Positions 24,001 to 33,334 of a stretch of DNA of 64,000 nucleotides are shown here, in pieces. The stretch covers positions 1,116,001-1,180,000 of the forward strand of contig JAXBDG010000002.1 in assembly GCA_036320915.1 (NCBI GenBank), given 5' to 3'. Every line of letters begins with the position of its first letter. Positions within the stretch are counted from its first letter, which is position 1. Both the position numbers and the translations under genes were made by a program. A model generated the notes under the pieces. It searched no databases. It saw only the letters and a list, made by a program, of their open reading frames with translations, and had not been told where the DNA came from. This DNA is from Linnemannia elongata (taxonomy: Eukaryota > Mortierellomycota > Mortierellomycetes > Mortierellales > Mortierellaceae).

Positions 24001-24792
24001 GACACAGCTGTCGAAATCCCGCAGCAGCGCGTCAAACTCATCGCGAAACCTAAGCGCGTAGAATAGCTACAATAATGGTGATATCGAGATAGCAGGTAGT
24101 GGGTACAGGGCCAGCGAGTGAGGAATGGGTTGAATAGTGTTTAATTGACCAAGGAAACATAAGCAGAAAAAAGGAGAGAGAGGAAAGGTCAGTTCAGCAT
24201 TTAAATGCCATATTCATGCTACTGCCAGAGCAACTATCATGTTTAGCATCAACCATTAACATCCTCAGATTCAACAACCATTCTCCACTGCAACATCGAT
24301 TATCATCCCCGGCAACAACAACTAGCATCTTTTTTTCTATATGATTAGCTGAAGACAAAGAAGAAAAAAACTAACGCTGTCCAGCCGGTTCGTTTGGGGG
24401 CGCTAATAGAAATCCACCAAAAAAAAAATGCACCAACTCCTTCACACCAACCTCCCCGACGGTCTTCTTCTCTCCTCCATTCCCTTCACAAACCCTTATC
24501 CTTTCTCTTTCTCATTTACCTTGGAGAAAGTCTTGCGCTTACTTATCTCAGCGACAAAGTCGCGCATGCGTTCCAGGAGCTGGAAATAATGCTTAAAGGC
24601 CGTTTCGGAGATGACAAAGGCCTTTGGGTTGGCCTTGAACTGCTCGAATGCAGCCTTGATGATCTCGTTCGCGATCTGGATGCGGTGGTTCATGGCCATA
24701 CAGGAGACCTTATTGGACTGGGCTGCCCGTGCGATCTCGTTGATGATCATGGCTAACTGGATAGCACCAGTGAAGATACCGTAGTCGACCAT
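21015..24792 (-). CDS. four-helix domain + pseudokinase (TKL-like) + SEL1-repeat protein
   Basis: Five exons (24520-24792, 23995-24066, 23234-23719, 22998-23069, 21015-22892) encode 926 aa; every intron is phase 0. Residues 1-170 are helical, with the order seen in MLKL-like four-helix bundle and brace regions (AIQLAMIINEIARAA, then RFRDEFDALLRDFDSCV). Residues about 185-450 are a kinase fold with beta3 Lys216, helix-C Glu233 and the APEK motif. The catalytic loop reads HKT (306-308) instead of HRD, and the metal-binding DFG reads NFR (326-328). Both aspartates are therefore missing, and it is probably inactive as a kinase. A Gln/Ser/Pro-rich linker of about 300 residues follows, then SEL1-type repeats from about 765 to the end (EGMYWTGYYLFHGEGG, FYAAVCYLEGQGV, FAQFLVGDAYHRG). 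I infer a signalling scaffold or cell-death-type membrane effector; the function is unproven. Confidence 0.85.
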
Positions 24793-27367
24793 TGTTGTGG
24801 CTGGCTATGGGGTTTGAAGCGGACGATGATGTGAGTGAGGTAATGGAGGTATGAGTGGGAGTTAAGAGTGGTGGTTGGTGTGTGTGTGGGTTAGGGGTAG
24901 GGAAAGGAGGAGAGGAGGAGAGGAAGAGAGGAGGTTGAAAAGAGGGGTTGGGGTACGGAGTACGAGAGTAAGGGTGAGTGTACAACAACCAGGTGAGAAA
25001 AAAAGTGTGAGCGAGGGCGAGGGGACGGGAAGTAAGTGAAGGAGGGAAAGAAGAAAGAAATAAAAATGCAAGACAAGACAAGAAAGAAATAGAGGCATGA
25101 GCGAGAGAGTGATCTCGAAGATTCGTGTGAAGTAGCAAGAAATAAGCGCTCGGGTTGGAGCTTAAAGAACAAAAAAAAAAAAAAAAAAAGCCAGACTCTA
25201 GTAGAGAAGAGTGGGATGGCGAGAACGAGGGATAACGAGTGAGGTCAATGTGCTAAAACCAAAGGGCTTTTGCACGCTTTTCCTCCAATCTATCTTACTC
25301 TCCCTCTACTGCCAATTTTCTCTCTCCTCTTTCCTTTCTTCCTCCTTGTTTCTTCCTCTCTTGTTGTTTGATGCAATCGCATCCATTAAGGTCCATTCGA
25401 GCTGCCAGACAAGTAAGAGAGTGCGCTGTTGAAGACGTCCTTTTTTTCTCTACGGCGAACATTATTTTTCTTAATTTTGATCAAAATTGTTTTCTGATGT
25501 TTGCTTCAGTGAGACACATAAAGTGAGCAGTGATGGAAGAGAATAAGTGTTCAAAACCAAATCAAGGACAAGGTAATCAATCATCAGTGATAGTGCCTGG
25601 ATAAGGATCATCCTTCTTTGCTGATTGTCGATCACCTTTTGGGTGGAAGATAAAGGACACCATTACATGTGAAGAGTCTTGGGCGCCATGGACCTGCGCC
25701 TCCTTGTTTTCAGTTAGCGGAATAGGAAGAAGGATACGGAAACAGAAACGACGAAACGGCAAGCACAAGGAAACAGAACGTATACCCATCGGCATCAAAG
25801 GCATACTAGGTGGGTCTCGAGCGAGGTCTATTCTACCCCTCCTTCCTTTTTACTTATTTTTTTTTTTTCTTTTTTCTTTTTTCGTCGTGTCGCATTCGGT
25901 CATTCTTTCGTTTGTTACTTCTTTATTTTTTTCTTTTTCCCCGATGGGCCTCTTCTATGTCTTTCTTCCTTTCGCGTTGGTTGATTTATATCTTCCTCAC
26001 CTATTCTCCAATCCCCCTTTTTGTCTATCCGTGCCTGCGACAACTCCTGAGCAAAAAGAAATGCCTTTCTTTGTGATCGATCAAAAAAAAAAAAAAAAAA
26101 AAATATAACAATCTGATTGACACACGACTGTCATCCTGTACTACTGGTACACCACGGCGAGGGAAGAAAAGAGGAGGAGCAGGAAACAGATTGATGGAAT
26201 AAATAAGCATTCGCTCAAGCAAAATAAAATAAAAAAAAAACCCTCTTTCCCATTATCGGAACCCAGTAACAACACTGAACCCAATTGAGAAACAGTGGGA
26301 ACGAGCGAAAGCCCAAGGCTGAAGAGAGAGGGAGAAATGTGATGTTGAATAGTCGAATCGCGCTTTCTTTCTTTTTTTTTTTCCTTGATGCTATCTATCT
26401 GAACGGCATCTTGGCCTAAAAACAAATGTCTTATTTTTGTAGTGTGACATGTCGGGGGAGGCACTGTCCTATCCCCGTCGTTCTATTTTGCCACCACCGA
26501 CCCCCCTTCCACTACTTCGCATTGCACTACCATTCGTTCCATTTTCGTGTCGTTACCCAAACCATGGTCCAAAACTATTCTTCCGTCTACCCATGACAAA
26601 TGGGCCATCGACTCTCTCTCTCTCTTTTGACTCAGAAAAAAAGGGGCGGAGCAGCAGCAGCCATGCTCGACATTTAACATGCATCTCTACGTTTCTCTAT
26701 GTGAACTCTATGCTCACTCGCACGCTTTACTCACTCGCCACAAACCACCCCCCCCCCCCCCCCCCCCCCCCCTACGTAACTCACTCGCATATCGCACACA
26801 TCCTTATCCATTGCACATATACTTTTCTGAAGAATACCATCAAATCCAATGCGGAACAACAAACCTTCCAAGAACCTGCCGACCTTCACCTCCTCCCCCA
26901 GATCCCACCCTCCTTCTTTACCCTCGCCATCGTGTCTCACTTTTTCTGTTCATATCTCTCTTTCTCATTTCACTTAGTCTCGTCTCTGTTCTGTCGCCTA
27001 GAAGCACTGCCTCTCGCGTATTAGAAATACAGAGTCGAAAAAAAACGAAAATGGAGAATAGCGACAACAGATACTCCTTCACCCATGACAAAGACTAGCT
27101 CTTTTTTCCTCTTCCTATTCATGCCGTTGACCTAAACGGACCTGCATTTTCACTCATTCGTCTGTTGTTTTCAAGGCATTTTCTTTATTCTTTTTTTGTA
27201 ATTGACAAAATGCTGAAAGAAGAGGGGGAAAGTTTTGTTCATGGAAGAGGTGCGGGGTGGGGTGAATATTATGTTACAAGAGGCACGCTGCGCCTCTGCT
27301 TCGCCGAAAAAAAAATGATGTCAATGATCTCTATTGATCATCATTCAAAAACCAACAAGGAGTTTAC
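24793..27367. other. 2.6 kb intergenic region
   Basis: This is the upstream region of the pseudokinase gene (purine-rich on the plus strand up to about 25190) and the 3' flank of the dipeptidase gene. It holds A runs at about 25171-25190 and 26084-26102 and the poly-C tract at 26748-26772. Open frames are compositionally simple. I see no gene. Confidence 0.45.
26748..26772. repeat. poly-C tract
   Basis: An uninterrupted run of 25 C. Long G/C mononucleotide runs are much rarer in fungal DNA than A/T runs. Confidence 0.9.
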
Positions 27368-29812
27368 TTAAAAGTCCTTGGTGGAGAGCTCCCAGAGGTA
27401 GGCACCGAGCAACTTGGTGCCCTCAATGTAGTTGGAGCGGTCCAACTTCTCGTTGATGGAGTGGGCGCCATCGGAGGAACGACCCATGGGCAACAAGAGG
27501 ACGTTCTTGTTGAGGGCATCCTGGAAGGTCAAGGTGACGGGGATCGAACCTCCCTCACGAGTCAAGTCGGGCTTGACCTTGAACACGCGCTCAACAGCGG
27601 CGGCAGCAGCGACTAATTAGTAGTATATGTTGAAAGGGGAGAACGGTCAGATCCAAGGTTCGGACACGATCGAGCCCATGTATGGTAAGGTACGTTTGGT
27701 ACAACCACCGATTATTTTTTGCATCCTGGGAAATAACACAACCCAAGGGAAACATGAACACAAAGAAAAACCTAGTGTCACAAAGCGCTTGACAATGCAT
27801 CGAAAGGAGGGAGGGAGGGAAGGAAGGAAGGAAGGAAGAAAGGAGGAGGGAGCAAAGGAAGAAAAACAAAAGATGGTGACGCCGTGGGAAAGAGAACAAA
27901 GAGAATAAGCAATGAACGTACCATAGTTGGGGTGCTCGAAGGAGGCAACCCAAGGCTTGCCGGCGTGGAGGCACTCGACCTCGACAGTGTTCTTGGATCC
28001 GAGCTTGGCAAACTCGGCGTTGATGTACTTGACAACGCAGGCATCGATCTTCTCGGGAACCATGTTGGGGACAGAGCGGATCGAGAACTTTCCAATGACC
28101 TTGGCAGGGATCACAGTCTTGGCTCCAGCAGCAGAGAAGGCGCCCTCAATTCCGTGGAGGGAGAGCGAAGGGTAGCGCCAGCGACCCTTCAAGGCATCAA
28201 TGTGGTTGTCGTGGATGGTGTTCTTGGCATCAATAGCATTGTGGAGAGTGCTCAAGGTGAAGTCCAAGGGAGGGTACGAAGCCTCCTCAGCAGCTAAAAG
28301 TCCAATGGAATAAGGTCCAGGATTAGCGCATTGTACAATCGCTTTTCCTGGTGCCTTCGAAAAGAAAAAATAATTATTGTGAACAATAAAAGCAGTAGAG
28401 ACGTACCGGTCAAGGGAGCGACGTCGTCCATGATGCCGGGGATGAGGATCTCGCCCTGAGGGGTGACGAGCTTGGAGAAGATGTAGGCCAAGTCAGTCAT
28501 GGGCTCGTGGACGGTACCACCAAAGACACCAGAGTGAAGATCACGGCCGGGTCCCTTGATGGCGAGCTTGTAGTAGGAGATTCCACGGAGACCGTAGGTA
28601 ATGCAAGGCTTGCTATCGCCGAGCCAATAGTTGTCAGAGATGCAGACGGCATCAACATCCTTGAACCAGCCCTTGGCCTCGGCAACAATGACATCGTCCA
28701 AACCCTCCGATCCGTTCTCCTCCATACCTATTTTGTTGGACATTATTTTGTTTGACTTATTAGTATCACTATTAAAACAGTTTCAATTATGAAAATAAAA
28801 AAAAGCCATAAACAAAGCAACTTGACATACCCTCGAAGCACATGCGGAGGTTGACGGGGAGCTCAAGACCCAACTTCTGGTGAGCCTCGATGGCGTTCAA
28901 CCAGCCGAGGATAGGTCCCTTGTCATCAGTAGAGCCACGTCCAACGAGCTCGCCCTTCTCGTTCTCAACCAACTCGAAGGGCTCGGTGGCCCAACCGTCC
29001 TCCTTGAGAGCGGGCTGAACATCGTAGTGACCATAGACGAGGACGGTCTTCTTGGCGGGGTCACGTCCGTAAGCACCCAAGACAATGGGAGGAAGCTGAA
29101 GGGTGTGTCCGTCCATCTCGTGAGTGCCGGGGTCGCGGATCTCGAACCTGTCGATTAGAAGGATCGGAAGAACCAAACACGGGTTAAAACATGGAAGAAC
29201 ACCGGATCAATTAAATATGACCAATGCTGAACAACACCCTCGGAAAACGAAGACGACAACCATAGGCGTAGGTGTGGCACTTACTCGACGCCGAGGCGGG
29301 TCAACTCCTTCTGGATCCAAGCGCCCATAGCAAAGACGTCGGGGCGGTGGGAAACGTCGGAGCTCACACTAAAGCGGAGAGAAATGCGCAATTGATGGGA
29401 AAATACGACATTAGTATTTATGAAGACGACATTCGTTTAGAGGGTGTTGTGAGAGTGAGAGACGGATATCGATACAATTTGATATCAACTGGTAGAAGAA
29501 AGTGCCTTGGATGAATGGTAACTGCGCGAAGGTGAAGGAGAAGATTATTCCATTGCTGGGCTCCAGGTTGCAAGAAAAAAGTACATTGTTTCCCACGGGT
29601 TACTGTGAATATAATTTTTTTTTCTTTCCTCTTCCGGCAGTGTTACTGTCGTGTGCTGTTGTCGTGTGCTGTTGTCGTTTGTTGTGGTGGTGGTGGCAAG
29701 AAGAAGAAAAGGGAAAGTACCTGGGGATGGCGACGACCTCGCGGAGACGGTCGACGTAGATGTTCTGGTCCTTGTCGACCTGAGCAAAGAATTGGTTAAG
29801 GGAGGCGTCCAT
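27368..29812 (-). CDS. DUG1: cytosolic M20 metallodipeptidase (CNDP2/Dug1 type)
   Basis: This is a zinc or manganese Cys-Gly/nonspecific dipeptidase; in yeast Dug1 acts in glutathione breakdown. Six exons (29721-29812, 29285-29368, 28831-29147, 28407-28727, 27922-28293, 27368-27612) encode 476 aa, the normal length of the family. Metal-site residues are in place: His99 in VYGHYDVQP, Asp132 in GSTDDKG, the glutamates in [11 protein letters not shown] across an intron, Asp in CISDNYW, and a C-terminal His in [13 protein letters not shown]. The lid region carries HSGVFGG. Short acceptor and donor sites agree in all phases. A 411-bp divergent promoter separates it from TMEM18. No signal peptide is seen, so a cytosolic location fits. 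Confidence 0.95.
27806..27840. repeat. GGGA/GGAA microsatellite inside a dipeptidase intron
   Basis: Purine-only tetranucleotide repeat (GGGA, then GGAA units) within the intron 27613-27921 of the dipeptidase gene. Confidence 0.8.
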
Positions 29813-30223
29813 GGCTGTTGAGTATGAGGGGAAGGGTATGTGTGAAAAAGGGTGTGGGGGAGAAAAAGAAGAAAAAAGAAAAAAAGAAAACAAATTTGTG
29901 AGAAGTCTGTAGAACTTTTTTTTCTTGTGCGGGGCTTTTTTCCGCCAGAGTGGTCGTCACGTCACAGGAGACGCTTGACGCAGAGAGAGACAACCGGCGA
30001 GTGTTGGGCGTAGAGAGAACTCTTCTTTTGCTTCTATCGACACATACTCGACAAGCAACAAACACACGGACAGAACCATATTTCACAAAGGTCAAGGAAC
30101 ACAAACCAAACAAGCAAACAAGAACGCGAAGGATTCATATAATCAGCAGCAGCAAACCCATCAACAACGCACCCACAGTCATCATCAACCTACCCAACAC
30201 ACTCTCTCATTGAAACCTCATTC
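29813..30223. promoter_or_regulatory. divergent promoter region of the dipeptidase and TMEM18 genes
   Basis: Only 411 bp separate the two start codons of divergent genes, so both promoters must lie here. The left half is T/C-rich when read on the minus strand toward the dipeptidase, and the right half is A/C-rich toward TMEM18. I cannot assign a TATA box or factor site with confidence. Confidence 0.6.
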
Positions 30224-31343
30224 ATGTCAACAGCGACATCCCCAGGAAGTGGCGCCAACGTCGACGGCAGTCATGCTCAGTTCTGGGAAGACTTCTGGAA
30301 CACCCTTTACCAGTTCACGCACCCCTTCTCCTCCACCTTCTTCGACACCGTCTTCTTCTCCCAGGACTCTCCTTCCTCATCTTCCTCACAGCAACAGGAG
30401 CAGCAACAACAGCAACAGCAACAGCCTCCAACCGCGGATAAGCCTTCGTCGAGTCGATTCTTCAAGGATGAGGCTTCGTTTCAAAAGTTCTGGCAAGGAT
30501 TGCAAAACGGGTCACCCGACGGCAACCCCAGCGGCAATGGCAGTGGCTCTCTGATGGACCATCTCCAAACGGCCTGGGTCGACTTCAAATCTGCCTCGTC
30601 GGGCTTTATCCAAGCCGTAAGTTGAACCCTGTCCTGTGTCGGAAAATCACACGAACGAAACTCAGAGGGAAACAAAAAAAACGTGACCAATTAAGGTCTT
30701 GATGGGAAAATGAAGGTACTCACACGTTGTATTCTTCCATTTGCCTCGGTGCTCTGTTGGATTAGGTCGAGTGGCAGCAGACATGGATCCAGATGGTGCT
30801 GGTGATGCACTTGATCTTCTTTATCATCATCATCTCTCTCCGTAACCGCCCCAACCCCTTGGCCGCCATGCTCTTCTGCACAAGTAACGTATCCCCTCGT
30901 CGCTAATCTCACAAGCATGTTCTGTTATTTACAATTGGTTGTCTGGGCGGTCAGCTTTTACTGACCTCCTCTCATTGTCGCTCTCTCTCTTTTATCTTCT
31001 TGCAGTTCTCTTGGCGGCACTGTCAGAGCCACTGAACGGAATAGGAAGCCGGCATTGGCAGCTATTTGCGGACGACAACTACTTTGACTCCCATGGCGTC
31101 TTTACCAGCCTTGTCTGGGCTGCACCCCTTCTCGTGAACGCCATGGTCACTACAGTAAGGACAAATCTTCGTTTCAATGAATTGAGGCCTCAGTCACAAA
31201 CACACGCATAACGCGACTGACATGTACTCCTTCTCAACTGATTTTTCTGAAAATAGATGCTGCTGTTGAGGGTAACGGTCAAGTTGCTGGTCAAGGTCAA
31301 GAGGGCACAACTCCAAGATAGCAAGAAGAAGAAGCAGAAATAA
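30224..31343 (+). CDS. TMEM18: TMEM18 homologue, membrane protein of the nuclear envelope
   Basis: Four exons (30224-30616, 30766-30883, 31006-31154, 31257-31343) encode 248 aa. The N-terminal block WEDFWNTLYQFTHPF and the core, with WQLFADDNYFDSHGVFTSL followed by APLLVNAM, match the animal TMEM18 family closely. Three membrane segments are visible: about residues 138-151, 165-178 and 199-217. The C-terminus is strongly basic (KVKRAQLQDSKKKKQK), as in animal TMEM18, where the tail is reported to act in nuclear retention and DNA binding. This fungal protein carries an extra N-terminal segment of about 100 residues with Ser and Gln runs, so it is far longer than the human protein (140 aa). Identity is strong; the cellular role in fungi is not known to me. 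Confidence 0.88.
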
Positions 31344-31600
31344 ACACTTGACTGTGGACTTGCCACTTTTTTTTTCTCACAATGCACAGACCCTTACATC
31401 AATATGGATACATTTGGATAGAGGAAGTGATGTAAATGAAAAGACTTGGTAGAATACATGGCCGTGTGAAAATACACAAGAGGAATAGGTTTATTATTGA
31501 AAGTACTTATTTTGTTCCCATGAACAACGACTAAACCGAGCTGAAGAATAACTTGGACACCTTTGAGGGAAAAAGGATGAGATTACTTGTACTAAACTAA

Positions 31601-31786
31601 TTAAACGGGAGCGGTGCAGCTGAAAGAAGTGGCAGAGCTGACCTCAAAGGCCTGCTTGATCGAAACCCCGGACCCCCACATACCCAACCCAGCCATGGCC
31701 AAGAACCCAACCGCCAACACTAAATTCAATGCCTTGAACCAAACCCGACCCGTCAAGATTCCGCGTCTCCAGCGGCTCGAGTCCTT
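31601..31786 (-). other. in-frame continuation of the permease after a TAG codon
   Basis: The reading frame of the adjacent permease stays open for 61 codons past its TAG (31787-31789) and then ends in TAA at 31601-31603. The translated stretch begins KDSSRWRRGILTGRVWF and continues into a 23-residue hydrophobic helix (ALNLVLAVGFLAMAGLGMW), followed by GSGVSIKQAF. That is how AAAP permeases of fungi normally end. A tryptophan codon (TGG) in place of TAG would restore a continuous family-like C-terminus. A 45-nt intron with a GTCTAT donor ending at this TAG is also possible, but shorter than the other introns here. Confidence 0.6.
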
Positions 31787-33334
31787 CTAGGTATCAATTC
31801 TTCCGGCTGTACCATGACCGGGCATATAGACCGCGTCCTCGGACATGGCGTCTGTGATGATATCGTATCCGAGTCGGAGAGCTGGAGGGAAGGTATATGA
31901 GAACTGCATGATGCAGATGGCGGCGATCAGGGAGGAGATGTTCTCGACTTGGGGGACTGCTGATCCAACAATGTAGGCGAGAGCCCAGTAGATGACGACC
32001 ATGATTGCCCAGATAATGTGGCCCTTGCGGGAGAGGAGTGGTGGACCATGGAACCAGTCTTCGACTACGTTGACGTAGGCGACCTTGATACCGATGTTGC
32101 CGTAGAGACCTGCAGCAATGATGCCGCTGATGAGGGCCAGGACGTTGCCGACGGTTTGCCAGGAGTACTTGCTAACGCCCTGGTAAGCGAGTGGGAGGGT
32201 GAACTGACCCTGGAAGGAGTAGACAAAGACGCCGTAGACGAGGTAGGCGACATAGATGAGGGATTGGGCACAGGCCATGCCTTTCCAGAAGTCCATGGGG
32301 CGACGCATCTCGGCCATGATCTCGGGAAAGATCATGGCGCCTCCGTAGGCAAAGACCATCTGCATGATGCCGTTGATTTTTGTGGTTGTGGGGAGGGGGA
32401 CCGAGGCGTGGGTGACGACAGGGCCCATGGGGACACCCATGCTGGCAAGGGCGGCAGCATAGTTTGGGGGAGAGTGGGCTATAAACCCCATGGAAGTGAA
32501 GATGATCAAGAGGTTGACCCAGACAGAAAAGTTGGCCAGGAGGGAGAAGGATTGGAGGGTTCGGATTTGACCGATGACCATTCCGAAGAGTGCCCAGATG
32601 ACAATGGCGAGGGTGAAGCAGATGTAACCTGTTCCGCTCTCGCCAGCGACGATCTGTGCAAGGGATTGACCGTTACTGAGACAGATAACACCGACGTTAA
32701 CGATCAGCTGGAGCGACTGAAGGAAGGTACAGACATGGCGGGCAGAACGACCAAAGATTCGCTCACAGATGTCAGCGTAGGTTTTGACAGGGTACCGGTC
32801 CGAGTCGAGATGGATAAAGAGCCTCCAAAGAAGGATGCCACAGTAAAAGGCCGCGATGCCCATGACGGTGTATAGAATGATCCCGGGGACATACCCGAGC
32901 TGGGCAATCGCAATGGGGGCATTGAAGGGTCCTAGGATATCGGTGGTAATGAGATAGAAAACAGCGGCCCAGCCGGCTTGCCTGAGAGCACGACGTGCAT
33001 TTGCGCGTTCAAGTTGGTCGGCCGTCATGTTGGCGGTCGAGGCTTCAAAGGAGTTGACCTCTGCCAAGGGGAGACGGGTGTTAGTCCAGCGACCGAAGGG
33101 GTTCCTAAAGGAGGAGGATGACGAGGCGCTTTCGTCGCCTTTTTGGAGGTTGGCAGCGGCATGTTCTTCTTGGGTGCGTTGGATGAGAGAGTAATGGAGA
33201 AACTCTTCAAAGGGGACGTCGGAGATGTCGGTGTACGAGGTGTGATAGGTGTGGTTGTGGGAAGAAACCTCCTTCATTTCATCCATGACGATCTCATTGT
33301 CGAGCTCGATTTTCCCTGGGAACTGTTTGGCCAT
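31787..33334 (-). CDS. AAAP-family amino-acid permease, interrupted by an in-frame TAG near the C-terminus
   Basis: A 515-aa intronless protein of the amino acid/auxin permease family (proton-coupled amino-acid transport; plasma membrane or vacuole is not decidable). After a soluble N-terminus of about 115 residues, the first helix starts near the conserved LRQAGWAAVFYLITTDILGP, and about ten membrane segments can be counted up to SSLIAAICIMQFSYTFPPA. The motif SLIYVAYLVYGVFVY and the block YGGAMIFPEIMAEMRRP (about residues 334-350) fit the family. Translation stops at TAG 31787-31789 (last residues GRIDT). The same frame continues with a final helix (see 31601-31786), so either the protein is truncated, the stop is read through or edited, a small intron removes it, or the base is an assembly error. 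Confidence 0.85.
   Translation of the reverse strand: MAKQFPGKIELDNEIVMDEMKEVSSHNHTYHTSYTDISDVPFEEFLHYSLIQRTQEEHAAANLQKGDESASSSSSFRNPFGRWTNTRLPLAEVNSFEASTANMTADQLERANARRALRQAGWAAVFYLITTDILGPFNAPIAIAQLGYVPGIILYTVMGIAAFYCGILLWRLFIHLDSDRYPVKTYADICERIFGRSARHVCTFLQSLQLIVNVGVICLSNGQSLAQIVAGESGTGYICFTLAIVIWALFGMVIGQIRTLQSFSLLANFSVWVNLLIIFTSMGFIAHSPPNYAAALASMGVPMGPVVTHASVPLPTTTKINGIMQMVFAYGGAMIFPEIMAEMRRPMDFWKGMACAQSLIYVAYLVYGVFVYSFQGQFTLPLAYQGVSKYSWQTVGNVLALISGIIAAGLYGNIGIKVAYVNVVEDWFHGPPLLSRKGHIIWAIMVVIYWALAYIVGSAVPQVENISSLIAAICIMQFSYTFPPALRLGYDIITDAMSEDAVYMPGHGTAGRIDT

Noticed and set aside
24393..24519. Continuation of the pseudokinase first exon into KVNEKEKG
   Set aside because: A GTAAAT donor after the Lys codon gives matching phase with the next exon, while the continuation ends in a stop.
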